Below, piece by piece: positions 28,472 to 34,777 of a stretch of 35,147 nucleotides of DNA (position 1 is its first letter; every line of letters begins with the position of its first letter). Below the pieces are notes generated by a model. It did no database searches. It had not been told where the DNA came from and saw only the letters and a list, made by a program, of their open reading frames with translations. Origin of the DNA: a virus; IMG/VR virus record IMGVR_UViG_3300033182_000579, positions 1 to 35,147 of that record; one strand, given 5' to 3'. A program made the translations under genes and the position numbers.

Positions 28472-28987
28472 ATGGATATCTATGATTATATAAAGGTATA
28501 TGACTTTAATATAGAAGATAACATTTTATCTGAAATAAAAAATGCTAATTGGATTAATTCAATTGAAAATGTAGCACATGCATTAGATGGAAAGTATTCT
28601 TTTTATGAATTGAACGATTATAAAGATGATATTTATGGTAATTTATGGGGGCCGTTACTTACAGGTCAAATGCAGATTATTAATGAATATTTAAAATCGC
28701 ACCCTAAATTAGAGTTAAGCGGAGGAACAACTTTTGTTTTTAAAAAATACAAAGATGGTGATTGCACTTACGATACAACTGGATGGAATCCTGGCGAGCC
28801 AACGACATTAAGAGTTATAATGAGTTTAACTGAGTACGAAGGCGGCGAAGTTTTATTTAACAATGACTATAAGGTTAAATTAGGAAAAAACCAAGTATTA
28901 GTGTTCCCTAGTGCATTTATGTATCGTTACGAGCAGTTACCTGTTACTAGCGGTATTAAGTATACTGTAGAAAGTGGTATTGTATAA
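28472..28987 (+). CDS. Degenerate 2OG-Fe(II) oxygenase-like protein lacking the metal ligands
   Basis: A 171-residue relative of the oxygenase at 33882-34427: both start (M)xxxDYIKV-like, share a (K)YKDGD/KYEEDD segment, a GG(E/D)(V/L)xF strand, KNQ(V/A)(L/I)VFPS and a PVT-x-G-x-(K/R) end. Aligning the two, the HxD of the relative (THVDD) becomes TYDTT here, and the distal His (YPHQ) becomes Tyr (YRYE). The terminal Arg becomes Lys. All three iron ligands are therefore missing while the fold-defining segments persist, so it is probably a non-catalytic pseudo-enzyme, perhaps a partner or regulator of an active paralogue. I chose the ATG at 28472, which has a GGAA site six bases away, over the one at 28460. 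Confidence 0.7.
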   Translation: MDIYDYIKVYDFNIEDNILSEIKNANWINSIENVAHALDGKYSFYELNDYKDDIYGNLWGPLLTGQMQIINEYLKSHPKLELSGGTTFVFKKYKDGDCTYDTTGWNPGEPTTLRVIMSLTEYEGGEVLFNNDYKVKLGKNQVLVFPSAFMYRYEQLPVTSGIKYTVESGIV

Positions 28988-29571
28988 TGTTTACTTATAA
29001 GATTATTAGAGGTTTGCTTGATAAAGATTTGTGTAAAGATATGACAGACTTTATGTGGAAGCAACATACTCAAGGTGGATTTTATTATGATGCGCAGTGT
29101 AAAACAAGCCCTGCATTTTTAAATTTGTTTAGTTCTGTTAATGTAAACTTAGCAGAAAAATTATCAAAAGAACTTAACTTTGAAGTGTTTCCAACGTATA
29201 ATCATTGTAGACTTTACTTTCCAGGAGAAATATTAGAACCCCATAAAGATAAACTTCAATGCGAAATTGGCACGTCTATTACACTTGGGTATGAAGGTGA
29301 AAAGCCATGGCCTATCTACATATATCAAGATAATGAAATTGTAGAAGCAAATTTAGAAATTGGCGATGCATTGGTTTACAAAGGGTTTGATACTTTGCAC
29401 TGGCGTAACAAATATGTTGAAGGTAATTGGCAAACACAGGCATTTTTATTTTATAACACAACACCTAGATTTGATGATCCTATTATAGGTGATTTACGTA
29501 ATGTAAAGTTAGTAACGGAGTTCGATACATGGCGAGAATCGCGTCAGAATACACAGACAACAAAGACTTAG
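28987..29571 (+). CDS. Putative 2OG-Fe(II) oxygenase, HxD type
   Basis: A 194-residue protein with LYFPGEILEPHKDKL (His86, Asp88), a GTSITLGYEG strand, LEIGDALVYKGFDTLHWR (distal His138) and a QAFLFYNTT strand. This is the order expected for a prolyl-4-hydroxylase-like 2OG-Fe(II) oxygenase. The basic residue that normally pairs with 2-oxoglutarate is not obvious; Arg140 is close to the distal His. Its ATG shares one base with the preceding stop. Its last 14 codons overlap the next gene by 43 bases, the largest overlap in this operon. The substrate is unknown. Confidence 0.75.
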   Translation: MFTYKIIRGLLDKDLCKDMTDFMWKQHTQGGFYYDAQCKTSPAFLNLFSSVNVNLAEKLSKELNFEVFPTYNHCRLYFPGEILEPHKDKLQCEIGTSITLGYEGEKPWPIYIYQDNEIVEANLEIGDALVYKGFDTLHWRNKYVEGNWQTQAFLFYNTTPRFDDPIIGDLRNVKLVTEFDTWRESRQNTQTTKT

Positions 29572-30137
29572 AAGCAGATCCAAATTTAATTTTTGTGTTT
29601 GATGACATCCTCCCTGAGTGGTTAACTATTTGGGGTGAGGAATCAATGGTACACTTTGAATGGGTTTACGACAACAGATCATATCCCGGTGGCGAACCAT
29701 TCTTTGGTAAAATGTTTTTAGATGAACATACAAATCGGACATTACCGCCAATAGTTGATGTTGTCCTTGCAGGTTTTGAAAGTTACATAGATCGTAAAGA
29801 AGACTTTGACTTTATGATTGAAAAATGTGTTAAGATACTTGCTAATGCACAATTACCTTGTACTCCCGGCGAGCCGCATGTAGACACCTTTAAATCTAAT
29901 CATTGGACATTAGTGTATCATTTAAACGACAGCACAGGTGATACACGCTTTTATAAAAGCCAAGAAAATCTTACTGTAGTAAAGTCTGTACCATTTAAAA
30001 GAGGAAGAATGATATTATTCCCTAGTTTTTATAATCACGAAGGTTGTGTTCCAGAGAAAGGATTGCGTATTAGCATAGGAATGCAACTATTAGCAGAGTC
30101 AAGATTAACACCTATTAGGAATATAGAAACACTATGA
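29529..30137 (+). CDS. Putative 2OG-Fe(II) oxygenase, HxD type (paralogue of 31922)
   Basis: A 202-residue enzyme-like protein with LIFVFDDILPEW at the start, EPHVDTFKSNHWTLVYHLN (His117, Asp119), GDTRFYKS, FKRGRMILFPSFYNHEG (distal His170) and KGLRISIGMQL (Arg180). All canonical facial-triad and 2OG-binding positions are present. It is closely similar in plan to the product of 31922-32545, which has the same N-terminal (I)FVFDxIxPxW segment, so the two are in-operon paralogues. The ATG has a GGAG site eight bases upstream inside the previous gene. The residue order matches dioxygenases that hydroxylate small molecules or peptides; the substrate is unknown. Confidence 0.82.
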   Translation: MARIASEYTDNKDLEADPNLIFVFDDILPEWLTIWGEESMVHFEWVYDNRSYPGGEPFFGKMFLDEHTNRTLPPIVDVVLAGFESYIDRKEDFDFMIEKCVKILANAQLPCTPGEPHVDTFKSNHWTLVYHLNDSTGDTRFYKSQENLTVVKSVPFKRGRMILFPSFYNHEGCVPEKGLRISIGMQLLAESRLTPIRNIETL

Positions 30138-30703
30138 CCATAAACCCTTTTAGAAATTTATTTTATAAAGAAAAATTTCCTTTTGATAAGGAAGTGCTTA
30201 TGCCACTCCTTCTAAAAGCAATTGAAGTAACCCCGCAACGTGCAGATTACGATTATCCTACAACTGATGAACGCATACAACCTCATACATGGTCACAATT
30301 AAATGACTATATGGTTTTTATTAAAGAAACAACAGATAAAATTTGGAAAGATTGGGAGCTGGCAAATGATATTGAACGCTATGTTACCAGTAGTCATATT
30401 AATTGCCAATTAAAAGGACAGTCAGTAAGAGAACATGCGCACCCTGGTGTAGATATTGTAGCAGTTGGATATGTATATGCTTCTCCTGGCACCGGCAATA
30501 TACAATTTAGAGATCCTATGGAATATTGTTGGCAGAATCTTCCTAAAGATACGCATCCTAGAGATAATTGGAGATCTATAGAAATTGAAACTGATGATGT
30601 TTTATTTTTTCCAGGATTTTTAAATCATAAAACAGAAATAAATCAAACAGATGACCCTCGTTGGACTATTAATTCTATGATTAGATCTAGGTTGTTTACG
30701 TAA
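30134..30703 (+). CDS. Putative 2OG-Fe(II) oxygenase, HxH type
   Basis: A 189-residue TIGR02466-like protein. The motif run is QSVREHAHPGVDIVAVGYVY (His101, His103), NIQFRDPMEY, TDDVLFFPGFLNHKTEIN (distal His165) and DPRWTINSMI (Arg176). HxH replaces HxD as in four other genes of this window. It overlaps the previous gene by four bases (ATGA) and its stop directly abuts the ATG of the methyltransferase, so the three are in one coupled translation unit. The N-terminal 80 residues are specific to it. The substrate is unknown. Confidence 0.75.
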   Translation: MTINPFRNLFYKEKFPFDKEVLMPLLLKAIEVTPQRADYDYPTTDERIQPHTWSQLNDYMVFIKETTDKIWKDWELANDIERYVTSSHINCQLKGQSVREHAHPGVDIVAVGYVYASPGTGNIQFRDPMEYCWQNLPKDTHPRDNWRSIEIETDDVLFFPGFLNHKTEINQTDDPRWTINSMIRSRLFT

Positions 30704-31315
30704 ATGAATGGTGTTGATGAAAATGCTTGGAATTGGTTTTATATGCTGCATCCAAATGGTGGACCTTGGGATACAGTTGATTTTAGCCCCGATCAACACA
30801 TAATTGATTTTGTTAAGCATTATAACATTCCTATAGGATCTAAAATTCTAGATTCAGGGTGTGCCGATGGTAGAAACAGTAAGTACTTAATAGAACAAGG
30901 ATTTGAAGTTACAGGTATTGATATTTCAACAGAAGTTACCAAACGAACATCAAAAAGACTTCCTAATGGAACATTTATTGCATCTAATGTTTTAAAATTT
31001 AATACAGAAGATGTATATGACTTCATAATAGACGCAGGAGCAATGCATGTAAACAACCCTTCGTTCTATAGACAGATAATTGAAAAATATAATTCATTAT
31101 TAAGTAAGAATGGAATAATGTTTATTAGAGTATTCAACAATGATAAAATTGATAATATCTTTAATATCGACTTTAATATGCCAGTATTTGGCATGTCTGA
31201 AGAAGACTTTTTAGAATTTATTAACGGTTACTTTAAAGTAGAAACTAAGATATTTGACAAAGAATACGGAGCACACGGTAAAGGTTGTAACTACTTTTAT
31301 TTACGAAAAATATGA
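30704..31315 (+). CDS. SAM-dependent methyltransferase (class I)
   Basis: A 203-residue class I methyltransferase. Motif I is KILDSGCADGRNSKYL (47-62), followed by FEVTGIDIS (68-75, the acidic residue that binds the ribose of S-adenosylmethionine), a TFIASNVLKF strand (90-99) and motif IV YDFIIDAGAMHV (105-116). The overall order resembles the small TehB/UbiE-type enzymes acting on small molecules. It is the only non-oxygenase enzyme embedded in the middle of the oxygenase run, abutting the gene before and overlapping the next by four bases (ATGA). That suggests methylation of the same product that the oxygenases modify; this is inference. Confidence 0.85.
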   Translation: MNGVDENAWNWFYMLHPNGGPWDTVDFSPDQHIIDFVKHYNIPIGSKILDSGCADGRNSKYLIEQGFEVTGIDISTEVTKRTSKRLPNGTFIASNVLKFNTEDVYDFIIDAGAMHVNNPSFYRQIIEKYNSLLSKNGIMFIRVFNNDKIDNIFNIDFNMPVFGMSEEDFLEFINGYFKVETKIFDKEYGAHGKGCNYFYLRKI

Positions 31316-31917
31316 AAACTATAAGATACGATAATAAAATGATGTACGGTATATATCAAAGTGATTATATTGTAGAGCATTTAGAAGAAATACGAGAAAG
31401 TTGCGAACAAGCTGTTGAACGAATTAATAATCTAATAAACACTGGTGAAGAACAAACAGATGTAACTTGGTTCTATCAGCGATATAATATTTTTTCAGTT
31501 CGTACAGGAGACATACATTTTTATAATATCTTTAAAGAATTAGTTGAAGCAATTAGTACTTACTTTAAAGATATGCAAGTTGAAGACGACGGACAAGTTT
31601 GGATGCAGTCCTGGCTTAATCATCATAAACAAAATGAGGTACTGGGTAAACACGATCATGCTAGTCCTGTACACGGATATATTTGTTTAGACCCAAAGAC
31701 AACAAAAACAGTATTCTACGATAATACTGTAGAATCAAATGTACTTTATGAATTAAAAAATGTGCCGGGACAAATTTATATTGGCCCAGGAAAAAGAGAT
31801 CATGCGGTAATTAATACTGATGATTATGACGGATATCGACTAACAATGGGATTTGACATTGATGACGATTTCACGTATAATTTAGGTTTAATACCAATAA
31901 TACTAGATAGGAAATAA
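31312..31917 (+). CDS. Putative 2OG-Fe(II) oxygenase, HxH type
   Basis: A 201-residue protein with VWMQSWLNHHKQNEVLGKHD, then HDHASPVHGYICLDP (His114 and His116 form HxH), a TVFYDNT strand, VPGQIYIGPGKRDHAVIN (distal His164) and YRLTMGFDID (Arg176). It is of the same putative-oxygenase type as 27289 and 30134, with an extra N-terminal helical part (residues 1-90). It starts inside the ATGA overlap with the methyltransferase gene. The substrate is unknown. The extra His/Asp around the HxH pair (HDH) makes the exact ligand set uncertain. Confidence 0.72.
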   Translation: MKTIRYDNKMMYGIYQSDYIVEHLEEIRESCEQAVERINNLINTGEEQTDVTWFYQRYNIFSVRTGDIHFYNIFKELVEAISTYFKDMQVEDDGQVWMQSWLNHHKQNEVLGKHDHASPVHGYICLDPKTTKTVFYDNTVESNVLYELKNVPGQIYIGPGKRDHAVINTDDYDGYRLTMGFDIDDDFTYNLGLIPIILDRK

Positions 31918-31921
31918 AATT

Positions 31922-32545
31922 ATGCAACACCCTTCATACATACCATTATCAAAAGTATCGTCTGAAAAGTATCCGGATTATAATAGCGATAACATTTTTG
32001 TATTTGATGAGATTTTTCCAAAATGGATGGAAGATGATCACGAGTATCAAATGCTTTTAGAAAAATGGGAATACGGTCATTTAACTGACAGTTCGGTTCC
32101 AGATCGTAAACCATTCTTTGGTAGACAGTTGTTTCATAAGCAATTAAATTATAGCGAACAGTTCACACCTGTAGTGAACAATATTATATCGGCTCTTGCT
32201 AGAGGTATATGTCCTATGATTGACAGTGAAGGAGCATGGGAAGATTTGTATCGTGTTTCTTTTAATGGACAATTAACTGGAATGGAAGCAGGACTACATT
32301 GTGATACCCAGGAAAGAAATCACCTTTGGACAGCAGTGTACTTTGTTAATGAAGCAGACGGCGACTTACAATTTTATGTTAGCAAAGACGATCAAACACC
32401 TACTGACAAAGTAGAATTTAAGAAAGGTCGATTTGTTGTATTTCCAAGTGGCTATGCACATAATGCATTAGCACCAGAAAAGTCTGATTGGAGAATAACT
32501 ATTGCAATAATGTTTGAGTTTAATACTGAGCGACAATATAAATAA
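31922..32545 (+). CDS. Putative 2OG-Fe(II) oxygenase, HxD type (paralogue of 29529)
   Basis: A 207-residue oxygenase with NIFVFDEIFPKW at residues 24-35, EAGLHCDTQERNHLWTAVYF (His126, Asp128), GDLQFYVS, FKKGRFVVFPSGYAHNAL (distal His180) and DWRITIAIMF (Arg191). All expected catalytic positions are intact. The spacing and the motif following HxD (NHLWTAVYxxN versus NHWTLVYHLN) show it is a paralogue of 29529-30137, separated from it by three genes. An AGGAAAT site lies eight bases upstream of the ATG. Its stop shares a base with the next ATG. Confidence 0.82.
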   Translation: MQHPSYIPLSKVSSEKYPDYNSDNIFVFDEIFPKWMEDDHEYQMLLEKWEYGHLTDSSVPDRKPFFGRQLFHKQLNYSEQFTPVVNNIISALARGICPMIDSEGAWEDLYRVSFNGQLTGMEAGLHCDTQERNHLWTAVYFVNEADGDLQFYVSKDDQTPTDKVEFKKGRFVVFPSGYAHNALAPEKSDWRITIAIMFEFNTERQYK

Positions 32546-33090
32546 TGGCAGTAGCGGTATACGAAAATTTCTTAGATGACGAATCATTGGAAGAAGTACT
32601 TCGTTACTTTAATGAAGTACAACACTCTCCATCTTGGATTAATAATTCAGACTTTTTTCCATCGTATCTAAATAAAAATCCTGGTCCTCTTTTAGTAACA
32701 ATGGTGCCGCAAAATATGACTGACACTATAACAGAATACTATATTGATAAGGGCATTTTTAAGAAAAAACCTAAATTTATTGACGTACTTCTTTACATTG
32801 GGCATCCTGGCAGTGCTATAAGTTGGCACACTGACGGAGCATCTGATGTATATTCTACGCCTCGTGCTGCATCAAGTGTATACTTAACTGAAGATTGGCA
32901 AGATGAATGGGGCGGATATTTTCTGTATAAGAAAGATAACGAATTAAAAGCAATAGAGCCAACATTTAATAAAGCAATAGTTTTAGAAGAAGATGTAGAG
33001 CATTGCACAACAGTTCTTAGTATGCAATCTAAATTACGAAAAAGTATGCAAATATTCTTTGACAAAGAGGCACTATATGCAATGATATAA
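32545..33090 (+). CDS. Putative 2OG-Fe(II) oxygenase, HxD type (prolyl-4-hydroxylase-like)
   Basis: A 181-residue protein with VLLYIGHPGSAISWHTDGAS (His95, Asp97), ASSVYLTEDW, GGYFLYKKDN, AIVLEEDVEHCTTVLS (distal His153) and LRKSMQIFF (Arg165). The WGG(Y/E)-(F/L) strand and the HxD...H...R order are those of the prolyl-4-hydroxylase-like branch of the superfamily. It starts at a TAATG junction. An exact TATAAATA precedes the ATG but is too close to serve it. A fragment of a hydrolase-like frame begins within its last codons in another frame. Confidence 0.78.
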   Translation: MAVAVYENFLDDESLEEVLRYFNEVQHSPSWINNSDFFPSYLNKNPGPLLVTMVPQNMTDTITEYYIDKGIFKKKPKFIDVLLYIGHPGSAISWHTDGASDVYSTPRAASSVYLTEDWQDEWGGYFLYKKDNELKAIEPTFNKAIVLEEDVEHCTTVLSMQSKLRKSMQIFFDKEALYAMI

Positions 33091-33218
33091 ACTTTTTAAA
33101 TCAAGATTTTATTTCAATAGGTATGACACAGGAACCTGCATTAGATGGAATACATTTTGGAAAATTAGGGCATCAAAAATTTGCAGAACAAATTTATCAG
33201 GAACTTAACAATGACTAA
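33063..33218 (+). pseudogene. C-terminal remnant of an SGNH/GDSL-type hydrolase
   Basis: A frame open from 33063 to a TAA at 33216-33218 encodes 51 residues with no usable start at its beginning. Its second half contains DGIHFGKLGHQKFAEQIYQ. This is the last conserved block of SGNH hydrolases: D-x-x-H gives the catalytic Asp and His, and GH..(F/V)AE.I is the helix after it. The upstream parts with the catalytic Ser, Gly and Asn are absent, so it looks like the 3' scrap of a deleted gene. An ATG at 33123 could express 31 residues, but no plausible ribosome-binding site precedes it. It overlaps the next gene's start by eight bases. Confidence 0.6.
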
Positions 33219-33891
33219 AATTAAATGGTGTATATATAAAAATGATCCAATTGGGGAGGCTTGGAAAGAACTAGCATTATTTCCGCCAGAACGATTAACA
33301 GCGTTTGATTTAAGAAGATCGACATATAAGAATTGCCCTGCATTTAAAGATGCAGTTGAAGATTACTTTGTTATACGATCACCAGTAGATCTTGACTTTT
33401 CGTGGGATGAAGGAGCAGCGCATTTAGATGTACGAAAAGGTGGTGGCTTAATCCAAGAAAGGTTAGATGATCAAGGCGAAGGAGATCCAAGATTAATTAC
33501 ACTGCTATTCCAATATATTTTTGTGGCAGAGAAAGATACAGTAATGGAAGTATTTTCTCCATCATTTAGTGAACAACCCCTTCCATGGCATATTATACCT
33601 GGTCGCTATAACATACATAAATGGGTTAGACCCGTTGATGTAACCTTTGAATTTAAGAGTAAATCAGGCAGGTATAAAGTTCGCAGAGGAGAACCGCTAT
33701 TGTACATTAAATTCCATACTTCCGAGTTATTTGACAAGTTTGAGTTTGAACAAGTTGAAATGGATGGTAAAATTTACGAACAAGTAGCAGCATGTACTTC
33801 GTTAAAAGATTACATGAAAGGCTTATCACTTTCTAAAATTCATGACATGTTTGATAAGAGTATAATAAAGAAGTACTTTAAATGGTTTTAA
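33211..33891 (+). CDS. Protein of unknown function in the oxygenase operon (226 residues)
   Basis: I do not recognise this protein with confidence. The central part has WHIIPGRYNIHKWVRPVDV, the strand VTFEFKSKSGRYKVRRGEPL and LLYIKFHTSELF, so a beta-rich sandwich with a GEP turn is likely; this loosely recalls DUF6065-type proteins, but I could not test that. The C-terminal 50 residues are helical and basic (DMFDKSIIKKYFKWF). The ATG at 33211 has an AGGA site at 33199-33202; an upstream TTG at 33181 is less plausible. It lies between two 2OG oxygenases and overlaps the next by ten bases, so it shares their operon. Confidence 0.7.
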   Translation: MTKIKWCIYKNDPIGEAWKELALFPPERLTAFDLRRSTYKNCPAFKDAVEDYFVIRSPVDLDFSWDEGAAHLDVRKGGGLIQERLDDQGEGDPRLITLLFQYIFVAEKDTVMEVFSPSFSEQPLPWHIIPGRYNIHKWVRPVDVTFEFKSKSGRYKVRRGEPLLYIKFHTSELFDKFEFEQVEMDGKIYEQVAACTSLKDYMKGLSLSKIHDMFDKSIIKKYFKWF

Positions 33892-34427
33892 CAGACTTTA
33901 TTAAAGTAGTTGACTTACCTGATTTAGATGTTATCCTTAAACAGTGCATGTCTCTAGAAAGTGAAATGTCTCCTGCGATTACTGCTGGAGGTTATACAGA
34001 TTACCGCAGTTGTAAAGAATATGTATTAATACCTAACGCATACGAAGTCTACGATGCCGATACTAAACTTTTATTTGACAATGTAGAAAACGTGTTCCAA
34101 TATGTTATCAATGAGTACATTACTGCATTTCCAGAAGTTGAATCATCGATATTAAAACAACATTCAGGATTTCAAATATTAAAGTATGAAGAAGACGACA
34201 ATTATCAAACTCATGTCGACGACTTTAAACAAGCGTTTAGACGTTTAAGCATTAGTATTGTTCTTAATGATAATTTTAAAGGCGGAGATTTAAAATTCTT
34301 TAACAAAGAACAATACACTGTAAGAAAAAATCAAGCAATAGTTTTTCCATCGTCATGGCAATATCCGCACCAAGTTACTCCTGTTACGGAAGGAACTCGA
34401 TGGGCTATTGTTATTTGGACTGTTTAA
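33882..34427 (+). CDS. Putative 2OG-Fe(II) oxygenase, HxD type (prolyl-4-hydroxylase-like)
   Basis: A 181-residue oxygenase with FQILKYEEDDNYQTHVDDFK (His111, Asp113), RLSISIVLND, FKGGDLKFF, RKNQAIVFPSSWQYPHQVTP (distal His163) and GTRWAIVIW (Arg173). All canonical metal and 2OG-binding positions are intact, and the plan matches phage-type prolyl-4-hydroxylase-like proteins. It is the intact relative of the ligand-less protein at 28472-28987. It overlaps the preceding gene by ten bases. Its stop overlaps the stop of the convergent cupin gene. Confidence 0.85.
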   Translation: MVLTDFIKVVDLPDLDVILKQCMSLESEMSPAITAGGYTDYRSCKEYVLIPNAYEVYDADTKLLFDNVENVFQYVINEYITAFPEVESSILKQHSGFQILKYEEDDNYQTHVDDFKQAFRRLSISIVLNDNFKGGDLKFFNKEQYTVRKNQAIVFPSSWQYPHQVTPVTEGTRWAIVIWTV

Positions 34428-34771
34428 GACGAAAGGAAACAGGCATCGTCTTTATCACTTTTATTACTAACTTGCGTAATTGATGCATTATCTTCTAATG
34501 CTTCTAGGCCAACTGGCATATGAGAAGATATATGAAACACTACACCTTCGTTGATTTCCTTTTCGTAAAGTTTGCCGTCGGTTACATCAATCCATGTAAC
34601 CTTAAAAGATCCTGCATTGACAAACCAACTTTTGTTAACTTCTTTATGAAAGGTTATTGGAGTTTTATTTCCTGCATGAGCAAATACCATAATTTTTGAA
34701 TAATACCACTCGGTATCAGCCCATACTAAATCATAACCATATTTTGTTTCTATAACATTACTATTATTCAT
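34424..34771 (-). CDS. Small cupin-domain protein
   Basis: A 115-residue single-domain cupin on the minus strand. It shows TPITFHKEVNKSWFVNAGSF (His42, Lys43, then W-F-V-x-x-G-x-F), a KLYEKEINEGVVFHISSHMP strand pair (His80, His84) and GLEALEDNASITQVSN, ending in a DKDDA-like tail. This matches small cupins related to the cupin half of type II mannose-6-phosphate isomerases, which bind a metal or a sugar. Several marine T4-like phages carry such proteins with unclear function. The ATG has a TAGGTAG site. It starts six bases after the Nudix gene, so both are in one minus-strand unit, and it converges on the oxygenase operon. Confidence 0.75.
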   Translation of the reverse strand: MNNSNVIETKYGYDLVWADTEWYYSKIMVFAHAGNKTPITFHKEVNKSWFVNAGSFKVTWIDVTDGKLYEKEINEGVVFHISSHMPVGLEALEDNASITQVSNKSDKDDACFLSS

Positions 34772-34777
34772 AACTAC

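Noticed and set aside
32537-32544. Exact TATAAATA match to the T4 late promoter
   Set aside because: It abuts the ATG at 32545, so a transcript from it would begin inside the gene. It is also formed by the last codons of the previous gene, so it is probably chance.
33181-33210. TTG start extending the 226-residue protein
   Set aside because: The ten added codons are the out-of-frame reading of the hydrolase remnant. ATG at 33211 has an AGGA site.
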